A stretch of 48,131 bases of DNA, taken from assembly GCA_002083515.1 (NCBI GenBank), contig LWDN01000052.1:1-48131 (forward strand). The letters are read 5' to 3'. The translations under genes were made by a program, and so were the position numbers. The notes beneath the pieces were generated by a model. It did no database searches and was not told the origin of the DNA. It worked only from the letters and a program-made list of their open reading frames with translations. Shown here piece by piece: positions 1 to 8,587 of the stretch. This stretch comes from Proteobacteria bacterium HN_bin10 (GTDB lineage: Bacteria; Pseudomonadota; Alphaproteobacteria; Caulobacterales; Aquidulcibacteraceae). Numbering within the stretch: position 1 is the stretch's first letter; every line of letters begins with the position of its first letter.

Positions 1-2995
1 CGATCATGCCTTCGCGGATCGCCTCATCGACGGGCATGCCAAGATCAAGACGGCTGTTGATGCTGGTCATGACGACCAGACCGTTCAACACCGCAACGCC
101 GGCAAGACAGATGAAGCCCACCGCCGCTGAGATCGAGAATGGCATGCCGGTGAGGAAGAGGGTGTAGACCCCGCCCGCGAGCGCTAGCGGCACGGCCGTG
201 AACACGGCGCCTGCGGCGCGGAAGGTGCCGAGCGCCATGTAGAGAATGCCGAAGATGAGAACAAAGCACGCTGGTACGATCAGCGACATGCGTTGCGACG
301 CCGATTGTAGGTTCTCAAACTGGCCGCCCCAGACGAGGTAAGCCCCAGTCGGCAGCGCCACTTCGCTGACTCGGCGCTGCGCTTCGGTGACAAAAGAGCC
401 GAGGTCGCGTCCACGCACATTGGCCTGCACGACGACGCGGCGGCTGCCGTTCTCACGGCTGACCTGATTGAGGCCTTCGGAGAAAGTGAAGGTCGCAACT
501 TCGCGCAATGGAATGGAGGCGCGTGGACCGTTTTCGGTTTCGGGCAGCATAACCGGGAGTGCGCCGACCGCGTCGAGATCGTCACGCACCGCCTCGGGCA
601 AACGCACGACGACGTCAAAGCGCCGGTCGCCCTCGAACACGAGGCCGGCCTCGCGTCCGCCCATCGCCGTGGCAACCGTGTCGGTGACGTCCTGCAATGA
701 GAGCCCATAGCGGGCTATGGCGTCACGATCGAAGCGAACATCGAGTGTCGGAAACCCGCCGGTCTGTTCGACTTTGACGTCGGCGGCGCCGTCGATCGAT
801 TGCAGCACCGCAGCGATCCGCCCCGCGGCCTGGCTCAATTCGGTGAGGTCTTCGCCGTAGAGCTTGATGGCGACGTCGCCGCGCACGCCGGCGATCAATT
901 CGTTGAACCGCATCTGGATCGGCTGAGTGAATTCATAGGAATTGCCGATCAGTTGCGAGAGCCGCGCCTCCATGCGCGCGATCAGTTCGGGCTTCGGCTC
1001 ATTCGGATTCGGCCATTCCGAGCGTGGCTTCAGGATCACAAACGAGTCCGAGATGTTCACCGGCATCGGATCGGATGCGACTTCGGCCGTCCCCGTCTTG
1101 GAAAAGACAAACGCCACTTCGGGGAATTCCGAGATCAGTTGCTCGACGCGGGCCTGCATCGCCGCCGATTGCTGCAGTGATGTCGATGGGATGCGCACCG
1201 CCTGAATGGCGATGTCCTGCTCATCGAGCTGCGGGATAAATTCACGCCCGAGCGTGAAGAAGAGCGCACCGGCGATGACGAAGACGGCGACGCCGCCGGC
1301 GATGACCGTCTTGGGCTTGCGGAGCGAGTAATCGAGACCGGGCTCATAGCGATTGCGCGCAATTTCGATCGCCTTGACTTCTTTCTCGGCGACCTTGCCC
1401 CGAATGAGAAGGGCCACCATCGCGGGCACGAATGTGAGAGAAAGGATGAATGCCGCTGCCAGCGCCAACATCAGCGTGATCGCCATCGGCGAGAACATCT
1501 TGCCTTCGACGCCGGAGAAGGTGAGCAGCGGCGCGAAGACGAGGAAGATGATCATCTGACCGAAAATTGTCGGCTTGATCATCTCGCGGCCGGCTTCCAG
1601 CGTCTCGTGAAGACGCTCCGGCAGCGTCAGCAGCCTGCCTTCGTGGTGTTGTCGCTCGGACAATCGCCTGAGGCAGTTCTCGATGATGATGACCGAACCG
1701 TCGACGATGAGGCCGAAATCGAGCGCGCCTAGGCTCATCAAATTGCCGGAGACGCCAAAGACATTCATGCCGATCGAGGTCATCAGCATGGAGAGCGGAA
1801 TGATGAGCGTGGCGATTATCGCGGCGCGGACATTGCCGAGCAGAAGGAAAAGTACCACCGCGACCAAGAGCGCGCCTTCGGCCAGGTTGCGCTCCACCGT
1901 GGCGATGGTGGCGTTCACAAGCTTCGAGCGGTCATAGACGACTTCGGCGACAATGCCGGGCGGCAAAGTCTGCCTGATCTGTTCGAGCCGTTCCGCGGCG
2001 GCGGCAGCGACGGTGCGGCTGTTGCCGCCGGTGATCATGAGCACCGTGCCCACGACCACTTCGCGCCCGCCCGAAGTGGCCACGCCGGTGCGTAAATCGC
2101 CGCCAACGCTTACATTGGCGACATCGCGCACAGTGATTGGGACGCCGTCGCGCGTGGCGACGACGGCTTCGGAAATCTCTTCAAGCGTGCGGATGCGCGC
2201 GTCCGCACGCACCAAAAACGATTCACCGCCTTGTTGGATAAAATTCGCGCCAACAGAAAGATTGGCGCGTTCGAGCGCGTCGGCGAGTTCGGAAAAGGAA
2301 ATGCCATAGGCGGAAAGCGCGCCGGCGTCCGGTTCGACAACATACTGCTTTTCGTAACCGCCGATCGAGTCGATGCCGGCGACGCTTGGCACCGAACGCA
2401 TTTGCGGCCGGATCATCCAATCCTGAATCGTGCGCAAATAGCCAGCCTGTGCGACCGGATCGGTGAGGCGTTCGCCTTCCACGGTCAGGTAAGCGCCGTC
2501 CGGCTGCCAGCCGGGTTGGCCCGCTTCAACGCGCCCGCCCTCGGCGTTGGGATCGGCATAGTGCACCGTCCACATCAACACTTCGCCGAGGCCGGTTGAG
2601 ATCGGGCCCATTTGCGGCTCGACGCCGTCGGGTAAACTCTCGCGCGCTTGGGTCAGCCGTTCGGCGACCTGTTGGCGCGCGAAATAGATGTCGACATTGT
2701 CCGCGAAGACGACGGTGACCTGGCTGAAGCCGTTGCGCGAGATCGAGCGCGTGCTTTGCAGTCCAACGATTCCCGACATCGCTGTTTCGACCGGGTAGGT
2801 GACCAGGCGTTCGACATCGAGCGGACCAAAGGACGGCGCCACTGTGTTGATCTGGACTTGCCGATTGGTGATGTCCGGAACCGCGTCGATCGGCAAACGC
2901 ATGATGTTGTAGACGCCGATGCCGGCGACGATGAGGACGATCGCCATGACAGCCCAGCGGGCTTTGACGGCGAGTTCGATGAGACGGCTGATCAT
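1..2995 (-). CDS. czcA: CzcA/CusA-family heavy-metal RND efflux pump, 3' end outside window
   Basis: This is the inner-membrane proton-driven pump of a tripartite heavy-metal efflux system. It should move divalent cations (Zn/Cd/Co type) or Cu/Ag from periplasm or cytoplasm to the outside. About 998 residues are readable from ATG 2995; the family usually runs near 1,040-1,060, so only the last few dozen residues are missing beyond the left edge. The N-terminus begins MISRLIELAVKARWAV, a membrane helix, followed by the conserved RLPIDAVPDITN stretch. The HME-RND signature DFGLIVDGSVIIIEN lies near residue 400 in TM4 and argues for CzcA over drug pumps. It follows the adaptor gene by 36 bases and closes the czcCBA-type operon. 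The exact metal cannot be read from the sequence. Confidence 0.95.
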   Translation of the reverse strand, partial: MISRLIELAVKARWAVMAIVLIVAGIGVYNIMRLPIDAVPDITNRQVQINTVAPSFGPLDVERLVTYPVETAMSGIVGLQSTRSISRNGFSQVTVVFADNVDIYFARQQVAERLTQARESLPDGVEPQMGPISTGLGEVLMWTVHYADPNAEGGRVEAGQPGWQPDGAYLTVEGERLTDPVAQAGYLRTIQDWMIRPQMRSVPSVAGIDSIGGYEKQYVVEPDAGALSAYGISFSELADALERANLSVGANFIQQGGESFLVRADARIRTLEEISEAVVATRDGVPITVRDVANVSVGGDLRTGVATSGGREVVVGTVLMITGGNSRTVAAAAAERLEQIRQTLPPGIVAEVVYDRSKLVNATIATVERNLAEGALLVAVVLFLLLGNVRAAIIATLIIPLSMLMTSIGMNVFGVSGNLMSLGALDFGLIVDGSVIIIENCLRRLSERQHHEGRLLTLPERLHETLEAGREMIKPTIFGQMIIFLVFAPLLTFSGVEGKMFSPMAITLMLALAAAFILSLTFVPAMVALLIRGKVAEKEVKAIEIARNRYEPGLDYSLRKPKTVIAGGVAVFVIAGALFFTLGREFIPQLDEQDIAIQAVRIPSTSLQQSAAMQARVEQLISEFPEVAFVFSKTGTAEVASDPMPVNISDSFVILKPRSEWPNPNEPKPELIARMEARLSQLIGNSYEFTQPIQMRFNELIAGVRGDVAIKLYGEDLTELSQAAGRIAAVLQSIDGAADVKVEQTGGFPTLDVRFDRDAIARYGLSLQDVTDTVATAMGGREAGLVFEGDRRFDVVVRLPEAVRDDLDAVGALPVMLPETENGPRASIPLREVATFTFSEGLNQVSRENGSRRVVVQANVRGRDLGSFVTEAQRRVSEVALPTGAYLVWGGQFENLQSASQRMSLIVPACFVLIFGILYMALGTFRAAGAVFTAVPLALAGGVYTLFLTGMPFSISAAVGFICLAGVAVLNGLVVMTSINSRLDLGMPVDEAIREGMI

Positions 2996-3031
2996 GAAAG
3001 CGAAATCCGGTCAGGAAAAATGAGAAGGGGC

Positions 3032-4036
3032 TCAGTGGTCGTGCGAGGCCGAGCCCTTGCCGATTTCGGCTTTCACGAGGAATGCGTTTTCCGACACGTA
3101 GGCTTCGCCCGCCGCGAGCCCCGATAGGATCTCCACTTGCGTCGCACCGGTTCGTCCGAGCGTGACTGGGCGCGCCTCATAGGTGTCGTCGCTGACCCGT
3201 ACGAAGACGACGCTTCGGCCTTCGAGCGTCTGCACCGCATCGCGCGGCACGGCGACGGCAGCTTGTTGGGCCGCCGTGACCACTGCGCCGCGCACCGCCA
3301 TGCCGGGGCGAAGGGCCGAGCCCTGTGCAACCGAAATCGGCGCGCGCGCGATCAAAGTCTGGCTGTGCGCGTCTGCGGTCGGCAAGACGCTGGCGATCTG
3401 CGCTTCAACCCGCGTCGCGCCATCAAGGCCGGTGATAAAGACGCGCTGACCCGAACTGATGCGGCCAATGTCGCGCGTGGCGACATTGAGTTCGGCCTGC
3501 AAGCGCGAAAGGTCGCCGACCACGAAGAGTGGCTGTTCGCTGGTCACGTCGCCGATGTTGGTCTGACGATCAAGCACGACACCTGCGATCGGTGTGACGA
3601 TGGCGTAGGTTTGAAGGCTTTCAGCGCTTTCGACTCGCGCCAGCGTCTCGTTACGGCGCACGCTGTCGCCGACATTGCGCAGAACCGCACGCACCGGGCC
3701 TGAGTAGGGCGCGTGAACTTCAGCGCGCGCCGATGGTTGCAGCATGATGCGCCCGGTGAGATTGAGCGTTTCCTCGATCGCTCCGGGTCCGGCGGTCGCA
3801 ACGACGATCCCCGATTCTCGCGCGGACTCGACGGGGATTGTGACGCGCTCGCCGCCGGCTTCCTCTTCGGCGTGTCCGGCTTCGCCTTCGGCGTGCTCTT
3901 CCTCGCCCTCCGCGTGACCTGCCTCGGCGGCTGGCTGTTCGGACTCAGCTTCTCCAGCGCCGCAGCCGGAAAGTCCGAGCGCAAAAACCAGTGCGATTGG
4001 CGCGAGGGCGGCATGCTTCATTCTGAAGGTGTTCAT
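3032..4036 (-). CDS. czcB: CzcB-type periplasmic adaptor lipoprotein with His/Glu-rich N-terminus
   Basis: This is the membrane-fusion adaptor that links the RND pump to the outer-membrane channel. The 334-residue protein has a lipoprotein signal with lipobox LSGC (Cys25). An acidic linker carrying HAE/GHAE repeats (His41, His48, His55) follows, a plausible low-affinity metal collector. The rest shows the expected barrel-sandwich/lipoyl and beta-barrel order (GPVRAVLRNVGDSVRRNE, then VLDRQTNIGDVT). The ATG at 4036 has a GAGGAG ribosome site 8 bases upstream and overlaps the czcC stop by four bases, so translation is probably coupled. A downstream Met at codon 6 is the alternative start. Being a lipoprotein, it needs the LspA/Lnt activities also encoded in this island. 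Confidence 0.93.
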   Translation of the reverse strand: MNTFRMKHAALAPIALVFALGLSGCGAGEAESEQPAAEAGHAEGEEEHAEGEAGHAEEEAGGERVTIPVESARESGIVVATAGPGAIEETLNLTGRIMLQPSARAEVHAPYSGPVRAVLRNVGDSVRRNETLARVESAESLQTYAIVTPIAGVVLDRQTNIGDVTSEQPLFVVGDLSRLQAELNVATRDIGRISSGQRVFITGLDGATRVEAQIASVLPTADAHSQTLIARAPISVAQGSALRPGMAVRGAVVTAAQQAAVAVPRDAVQTLEGRSVVFVRVSDDTYEARPVTLGRTGATQVEILSGLAAGEAYVSENAFLVKAEIGKGSASHDH

Positions 4037-5343
4037 TGATGTTGCTCCTCGAAGGGCAACGCTTCCCCGAAGCGCGCCGTGAGACGGTCGAGCGCCGCCT
4101 CGTTGTTATGAAAAGAACGCAGAGCTTCGACGCGGGCTTGGCGCGCGTCAGAGAGCGCGCGCTGGGCGTCGAGCACGTCGAGATAAGAGAAGGCGCCGCG
4201 ATTGTAGCCGTCTTGCGCCAGAGAGAGAGCGCGTTCAGCCTGTGGGATGACATCCTCTTCTGTGGACTGAACTGCTGCCGCGTCAGTGGCGATTGCGCGT
4301 TCGAGTGCTGCATACTCGCGCGACAGCGCCCGCCGTCCCGCTTCCAGCTCAAGCTCCGCGCGGCGCTGCTCGGCGCGAGCACGCGCCACAGAGCCTTGAT
4401 TGCGGTCGAAGACGCCCAGCGGAATTGAAACGCCGGCCACCAAAGCGCCTTCGCCGTCACGATCCTCGAACCTGCGATAGCCCAGGCTGAGCGTCGGGTT
4501 CTGCCAAGATAATGAACGCTCAACGCTTAAAGCGGCGCCTAAGCGGTCGCGCTCGGCGGTGAGGCGGGCGATGTCCGGGCTCGTGTCGCCTAACGTGTCG
4601 TGTTCGTGATCGCGCGCGCGCGGCAGCGCGAAATCAGCCGCGATTAGGTTGAAGCCGTCGTCGCCGCCGAAATAAGAGGCAAGACGCGCCCGCGCCGTCG
4701 CGGCCTCCGCTTGCGCGCGCGTCAGTGCGATGCGTGCTTCAGAAAGACCCGCTTCAGCACGCGCGCCGGCCATAAGCGGATCGCGTGCGGCGGCGACCCG
4801 GCGCGCGACCGATACGTTGAGTGCTTGCGCCGTGGCCAGACGCTCTTCGGCGATGGTTACGAGTTCTTGCGCCGCCAGCGCATCATAGTAGGCGGTCTGA
4901 ACATCGCGCGCGAGGTCGAGACCGCGCAAGATCCGGTCAAGTTCGGCGCCGTGAAGCTCGCGGTCGGCAAGGCGGACGCGCGCGCTGCGCCGGCCGCCAA
5001 GCTCAACCTCTTGCGACAATGAGAAAGTGGTCTCAGCGCCGCTGAAGCCGCGGAGGTCGCCACGGCCATTGAAATTCTCAACCTCTGCGTCGAGGGTCGG
5101 GTTTGGGCGCACGCGCGCTTGCCGCACCCCGCCTTGCGCCGCTTCGACGCCAGCGCCCGCAGCACTCACGCCGGGATCGGACTGAAGCGCGCGTTCGATC
5201 GCGCTCTCCATCGTGAGCGGCGCGCGCTCTTGGGCGAGCGCCGCCGGCACGATCATGGGCGCGGCGATGGCGCTGATGGAGACGGTTGCGACATAGCGCA
5301 GAATGCGCGCCGAACGCCGCTTTGATCGGTGTGAATCGAGCAT
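4033..5343 (-). CDS. czcC: CzcC/TolC-family outer-membrane efflux channel
   Basis: The outer-membrane channel of the tripartite efflux system. It has 436 residues with a cleavable signal ending near AALAQ (about residue 38). Two OEP-type repeats follow, rich in long Ala/Arg/Glu helices (for example LTRAQAEAATARARL and RRAELELEAGRRALSREY). Length and composition fit CzcC/CusC. It is the first gene of the czcCBA block and overlaps czcB by four bases. No lipobox is seen, so it is probably not acylated, unlike CusC. The start is ATG 5343; an upstream His-rich small gene ends 52 bases before it. Confidence 0.92.
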   Translation of the reverse strand: MLDSHRSKRRSARILRYVATVSISAIAAPMIVPAALAQERAPLTMESAIERALQSDPGVSAAGAGVEAAQGGVRQARVRPNPTLDAEVENFNGRGDLRGFSGAETTFSLSQEVELGGRRSARVRLADRELHGAELDRILRGLDLARDVQTAYYDALAAQELVTIAEERLATAQALNVSVARRVAAARDPLMAGARAEAGLSEARIALTRAQAEAATARARLASYFGGDDGFNLIAADFALPRARDHEHDTLGDTSPDIARLTAERDRLGAALSVERSLSWQNPTLSLGYRRFEDRDGEGALVAGVSIPLGVFDRNQGSVARARAEQRRAELELEAGRRALSREYAALERAIATDAAAVQSTEEDVIPQAERALSLAQDGYNRGAFSYLDVLDAQRALSDARQARVEALRSFHNNEAALDRLTARFGEALPFEEQHQ

Positions 5344-5395
5344 GAAAAGTCCGCGATGCGTGAATGTGCACGCGCCGCAGACAGCCTGCGGAGCG

Positions 5396-5791
5396 TTAGA
5401 CGATCGCGGTGGCTTTTGGTGGTCGCTCTAGCCCATTGGGCGCGTTGATTGGCGCGCCGTGCGTGTTGCGCGGGGCGGCTACGCGCAACATGACTTGCGC
5501 GGTGACAACGTCGCCGGTGAGGGCGGGGGTCATGCCGTTGCAGTGAGCGGCGCAACAATGGTGTTGAGGCTGTGCAGGGTTCGCCGGGGTCTGTTCACTA
5601 TCCCCTGCGGTCTCGACGGCGGATGCGTCTTGGGCGTCGGCCATGACATAGACAATGCCTGCCTGCGCGTTGTCGGCCGCCGCGTGCGCAGGGGACGCTT
5701 CTTCGAACATGATGAAGCCGAGGAGGGCGATGCAAAGCATCGCCACCCAGCGCCTCCAGTTCATGTCGCCCGAAGCTTGCACCCGCTTCAC
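5396..5791 (-). CDS. Small secreted His/Cys-rich protein (CzcI/DUF2946-like)
   Basis: A small exported protein upstream of czcCBA. From the internal ATG at 5761 it begins MNWRRWVAMLCIALLGF, a clear signal peptide ending at AHA. The mature part carries a HHCCAAHCNG cluster that could bind a soft metal ion, and ends in GLERPPK, which resembles the tail of DUF2946/CzcI-like proteins found beside czc genes. The GTG at 5791 overlaps the preceding gene's stop (GTGA), while ATG 5761 gives the more standard signal peptide; neither has a strong ribosome site. Regulation or periplasmic buffering of the czc system is inferred from family and position only. Confidence 0.75.
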   Translation of the reverse strand: MKRVQASGDMNWRRWVAMLCIALLGFIMFEEASPAHAAADNAQAGIVYVMADAQDASAVETAGDSEQTPANPAQPQHHCCAAHCNGMTPALTGDVVTAQVMLRVAAPRNTHGAPINAPNGLERPPKATAIV

Positions 5792-6099
5792 CCTTGCATC
5801 GCCGCAGCAGATTCGCGGCGCGCCTGGCTATATACAGCCCATGACCCGCTGACGAACAGTAAACACATGATGGCGCCCACGGCAAAGTCAGGCCAGGGCG
5901 ATCGTGTCGCAGCTGTCGCGGCGGCGGCGAATATGACCAAAATGTTGCCGAAGGCGTCGTTGCGCGAGCAGAGCCACACCGAACGCAGATTGGCGTCACC
6001 GTTGCGTAGCGGAGGCAACGTTATAACAGCGCCGACATTCACCGCTAAGGAGAGCGGCTCGGTAAAGCCCATCGCCGCCGCTTCTGGCGGCGCCGTCAC
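5788..6099 (-). pseudogene. 5'-truncated cation diffusion facilitator (C-terminal half only)
   Basis: The readable 103 codons (GTG at 6099) match only the second half of a short CDF-type cation transporter: the segment NGDANLRSVWLCSRNDA, followed by two hydrophobic helices. The intact CDF gene in this window (8588-9187) has 199 residues, so roughly the first 90-100 residues, including the first metal-site helices, are missing. Between the end of merR (6231) and this segment no frame continues the family sequence, which points to a deletion that fused merR's 3' end to the middle of the transporter gene. It overlaps the next gene by four bases and may still be translated, but a working transporter is unlikely. 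Confidence 0.75.
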
Positions 6100-6230
6100 A
6101 TCGGGAGATTGCTTGCCATCCTCTGCTTCGGAGCTGGCGACGCGCAGTGCCCGTGGCTTGGGTAAGAGCGGGCGCCGCTGTCTCGGAGCTCGTGAAAGCA
6201 GACGCCGAGCCTCGCACCTCAGACGTTATC

Positions 6231-6647
6231 TCACGCGTGGTCGTTCGAACAGAGGTTATGATCGTTGAGCGACTCGATGATGCGGCATTCGCTGGCCGCC
6301 CCGCCGGAGCAGGCAACGATCATGCGCGAGAGTTCCTGTTCGAGCGCGCGGAGTTGCTCGATGCGCAGACGTACGGTTTCCAGATTGCGTGTCGCGATAC
6401 GGTCGGCATCGCAGCATGGACGCTCGGGGTGGTCGGCGAGATCCAGGAGCGATCGGATGTCCGCCAGTTCGAAGCCCAGCGTGCGGGCGTGTCGGATGAA
6501 GGTAAGGCGGCGCACATCCTTGTCTGAAAAGAGCCGGCGACCGCTTTCGGTGCGCGGAGGCGGCCCGATCAGTCCTTCCTGCTCGTAAAACCGGATGGTG
6601 GGGACCTTGAGGCCGGTGTCCTTGGCGACTGCGCCGATGCTCAACAT
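6231..6647 (-). CDS. MerR-family metal regulator, PbrR/CadR/ZntR-like
   Basis: A metal-sensing transcription activator of 138 residues. The N-terminal winged HTH (IGAVAKDTGLKVPTIRFYEQ) and long dimerisation helix are clear. Metal ligands expected for the Pb/Cd/Zn branch are present: Cys78 (with Cys79), Cys113 and Cys121 in CSGGAASEC, plus a C-terminal Cys133 and His137 as in CadR-like proteins. The start at ATG 6647 was chosen because the family begins at this MLSIG position, although the frame is open further upstream. It is transcribed divergently from the methyltransferase-lspA-ATPase operon, and the operator lies between them. A close paralogue sits at 16917-17357. Confidence 0.93.
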   Translation of the reverse strand: MLSIGAVAKDTGLKVPTIRFYEQEGLIGPPPRTESGRRLFSDKDVRRLTFIRHARTLGFELADIRSLLDLADHPERPCCDADRIATRNLETVRLRIEQLRALEQELSRMIVACSGGAASECRIIESLNDHNLCSNDHA

Positions 6648-6652
6648 TGGGC

Positions 6653-6683
6653 TTGATCCTCTAGTGACTTGAGGATGTAGGTC
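6653..6683 (+). promoter_or_regulatory. MerR-type promoter/operator for the lspA-ATPase operon
   Basis: A -35-like TTGATC (6653-6658) and a weak -10-like TAGGTC (6678-6683) are separated by 19 bases, the over-long spacing typical of MerR-activated promoters. An inverted repeat ATCCTC (6656-6661) / GAGGAT (6671-6676) lies between them. The core TTGATCCTCTAGTGACT closely resembles the PbrR/CadR operator type. The same arrangement recurs at 16877-16907. Confidence 0.75.
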
Positions 6684-6710
6684 AGGTGGCATTGATTTGC
6701 GAGATATCTG

Positions 6711-7349
6711 ATGCCCCCACCCTGGACCCCTTTTACCGTGTTGAGCCTGATCGTTGCGCTGTCGGCGATTCGCGCCTGGTTGGTGAGCCGCCGAACCGGG
6801 GTCCGCACCTACGGGTTTGGCCGCCATGCCGCCATTCAGGGCGTGGCCGAACGGCTCTGGCGTCTTGCCGTGCTCGGCGCGCTTGTCCTCTCCGTCCTCA
6901 CTTGGCTCGCGCCCGATTGGGAGACCGCAATTGGCCGCCCCGGCTGGGCGACGTGGGCGCCGCTGCGATCGGTGTCAGCCGCTCTGTTCATCGCAGCACT
7001 CGCGATCATCGCGATCGCGCAGATGCAGATGGGCGCCTCATGGCGGGTCGGCGTGCCGAAGGAGGGGCCTGGCGAACTCGTCTCGCGCGGTCTCTTCGCT
7101 TGGTCCCGGAACCCGATCTTTGTTGGCTTGCTGACCGCACTCGTCGCCTTGCTGTTGTGGTCGCCAACCGTCTTGAGCGCGGCCGTTCTCGCCGGCGCGT
7201 GGACGCTGACGCTCGTGCAAGTTCGGATCGAGGAGGAGGCGCTGCGTGAAACGCACTGCGATCGCTATGAGCGCTACGCAGCCGAGGTTGGCCGCTGGTT
7301 CGGCCGCCGTCCGCTCGGATGGGCTGCAGCAGCGAGGTCCGCGCCGTGA
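6711..7349 (+). CDS. Isoprenylcysteine carboxyl methyltransferase-like membrane protein
   Basis: A 212-residue polytopic membrane protein of the ICMT/PEMT-like methyltransferase superfamily. Its C-terminal half has the family hallmarks: the GVPKEGPGELVSRGLF region, RNPIF, and the RIEEEALRE segment followed by YERYAAEVGRW. Bacterial members are common in metal-resistance islands, but their substrate is not established. It is the first gene of the operon behind the MerR-type operator and its stop overlaps the lspA GTG start. A frameshifted paralogue occurs at 16211-16847 in the same divergent arrangement with a MerR gene. Confidence 0.85.
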   Translation: MPPPWTPFTVLSLIVALSAIRAWLVSRRTGVRTYGFGRHAAIQGVAERLWRLAVLGALVLSVLTWLAPDWETAIGRPGWATWAPLRSVSAALFIAALAIIAIAQMQMGASWRVGVPKEGPGELVSRGLFAWSRNPIFVGLLTALVALLLWSPTVLSAAVLAGAWTLTLVQVRIEEEALRETHCDRYERYAAEVGRWFGRRPLGWAAAARSAP

Positions 7350-7825
7350 GCGAACCAAGCACAGCCGGGCGCCTTGCGCACCTTGGGCTGATTCCTGTGA
7401 TCGTCGCGCTTGATCTGGCCACCAAGGCTTTGGCGCGGAGCGAATTGCGGTTCGGCGAACCCGTGGGCGTTCTGCCGTTCCTCGATCTGACGCTCGGCTT
7501 CAACCGCGGCGTGGCGTTCGGGTTGCTGAACGACACAGGCGGGCTCCTGGTATTGGTGGTCACCGCAGCGATCAGCCTCATGTTCGGCCTCTGGTTTTGG
7601 CGCGAGCCTCGTGCGGTCACCCGGCTTGGCTTGGCGCTCGTGCTTGGCGGCGCGCTTGGCAATTTCTTCGACCGGTTGTCGCGCGGTGACGTCACCGATT
7701 TTCTCGACCTGCACGTGTCGGGATATCATTGGCCTGCATTCAACTTGGCCGACACTGCGATCACGTTCGGCGCCGTCGTGCTGGTCGTCGACATGCTGCG
7801 CACGCGCAAGGAGACGCGCTCATGA
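7346..7825 (+). CDS. lspA: Lipoprotein signal peptidase II (LspA/PbrC-like)
   Basis: The inner-membrane aspartyl protease that removes lipoprotein signal peptides. Conserved LspA blocks are present: FNRGVAFGL, the first catalytic Asp109 in GNFFDRLSRGD, and the second, Asp136, in FNLADTAITFG. I chose the GTG at 7346, which overlaps the previous stop as GTGA and has a gagg sequence about nine bases upstream, giving 159 residues; an in-frame ATG at 7319 is the alternative. An extra LspA in a metal operon is the pbrC arrangement known from lead resistance. The CzcB lipoprotein in this island is an obvious client, though that is inference. Confidence 0.94.
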   Translation: MSEPSTAGRLAHLGLIPVIVALDLATKALARSELRFGEPVGVLPFLDLTLGFNRGVAFGLLNDTGGLLVLVVTAAISLMFGLWFWREPRAVTRLGLALVLGGALGNFFDRLSRGDVTDFLDLHVSGYHWPAFNLADTAITFGAVVLVVDMLRTRKETRS

Positions 7826-8481
7826 GTAACGATACTGCGTTCACGCCGGCTGCAGGACGGCCCGAATGGACGCCCTTCTATGATTTCGCTATCGCGGTCT
7901 TGACGCGTGAGCGCCGCTGGCGCGGCGCTTTGCTGCGTCAAACCGCGCCCGTGCCCGGTGATCAGATTCTAGATGTCGGATGCGGCACAGGGACCTTCGC
8001 TGTGATGCTGAAGCGCGCCGAACCGCGCGCGCACGTCGTTGGTCTCGATCCGGACGCCGATGTGCTGACACGGGCGCGCGCCAAGGCGGCAAAGGCCGAC
8101 GCGGAAATGGCATTCCGGCAAGGCTTTGCGCGTGATGCGGACGCGGAAGCCGCGCGCTTCACGAAGGTCGTCTCGAGCCTGGTATTCCACCAAGTGCCAA
8201 TGGACGAAAAGCGCGCGGGCCTTGCTTCCATGTGGCGCGCGTTGCGTGCGGGTGGGACGCTGCATGTCGCCGATTACGGGCTGCAGCGCACGCCGCTGAT
8301 GCGCGCAGCGTTCCGCCAGATCCAAAAGCTCGACGGCTTCGACAATACCGAGCCTAACGCGCGCGGCGTTCTCCCGGAGCTGATGCGCGAAGTGGGTTTT
8401 ACGGCAGTGGAGGAAACAGAAGTCATTGCGACCGTCACTGGATCGATATCGCTCTACCGCGCTTTGCGGCCAGACGCTTAG
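7822..8481 (+). CDS. Class I SAM-dependent methyltransferase
   Basis: A 219-residue Rossmann-fold methyltransferase. Motif I is ILDVGCGTGTFAVML near residue 50, the acidic end of strand 2 is GLDPD, and a later SLVFHQVP segment fits motif IV/post-I. The ATG at 7822 overlaps the lspA stop (ATGA), so it belongs to the same operon. The substrate is unknown. It lacks a visible cluster of cysteines of the kind seen in ArsM arsenite methyltransferases. A role in modifying membrane lipids or quinones, as in the UbiE group, is possible but not shown. Confidence 0.85.
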   Translation: MSNDTAFTPAAGRPEWTPFYDFAIAVLTRERRWRGALLRQTAPVPGDQILDVGCGTGTFAVMLKRAEPRAHVVGLDPDADVLTRARAKAAKADAEMAFRQGFARDADAEAARFTKVVSSLVFHQVPMDEKRAGLASMWRALRAGGTLHVADYGLQRTPLMRAAFRQIQKLDGFDNTEPNARGVLPELMREVGFTAVEETEVIATVTGSISLYRALRPDA

Positions 8482-8587
8482 CGCTCGTTTTCGCACCACG
8501 GAGGCGGCTTTTGCTGATGAATTGGGTTGAGAAGGCGATGACGAACAGGCCCGTCCGCGCCGTAGTCGGCGCAGCAGGGGAAGCGGC

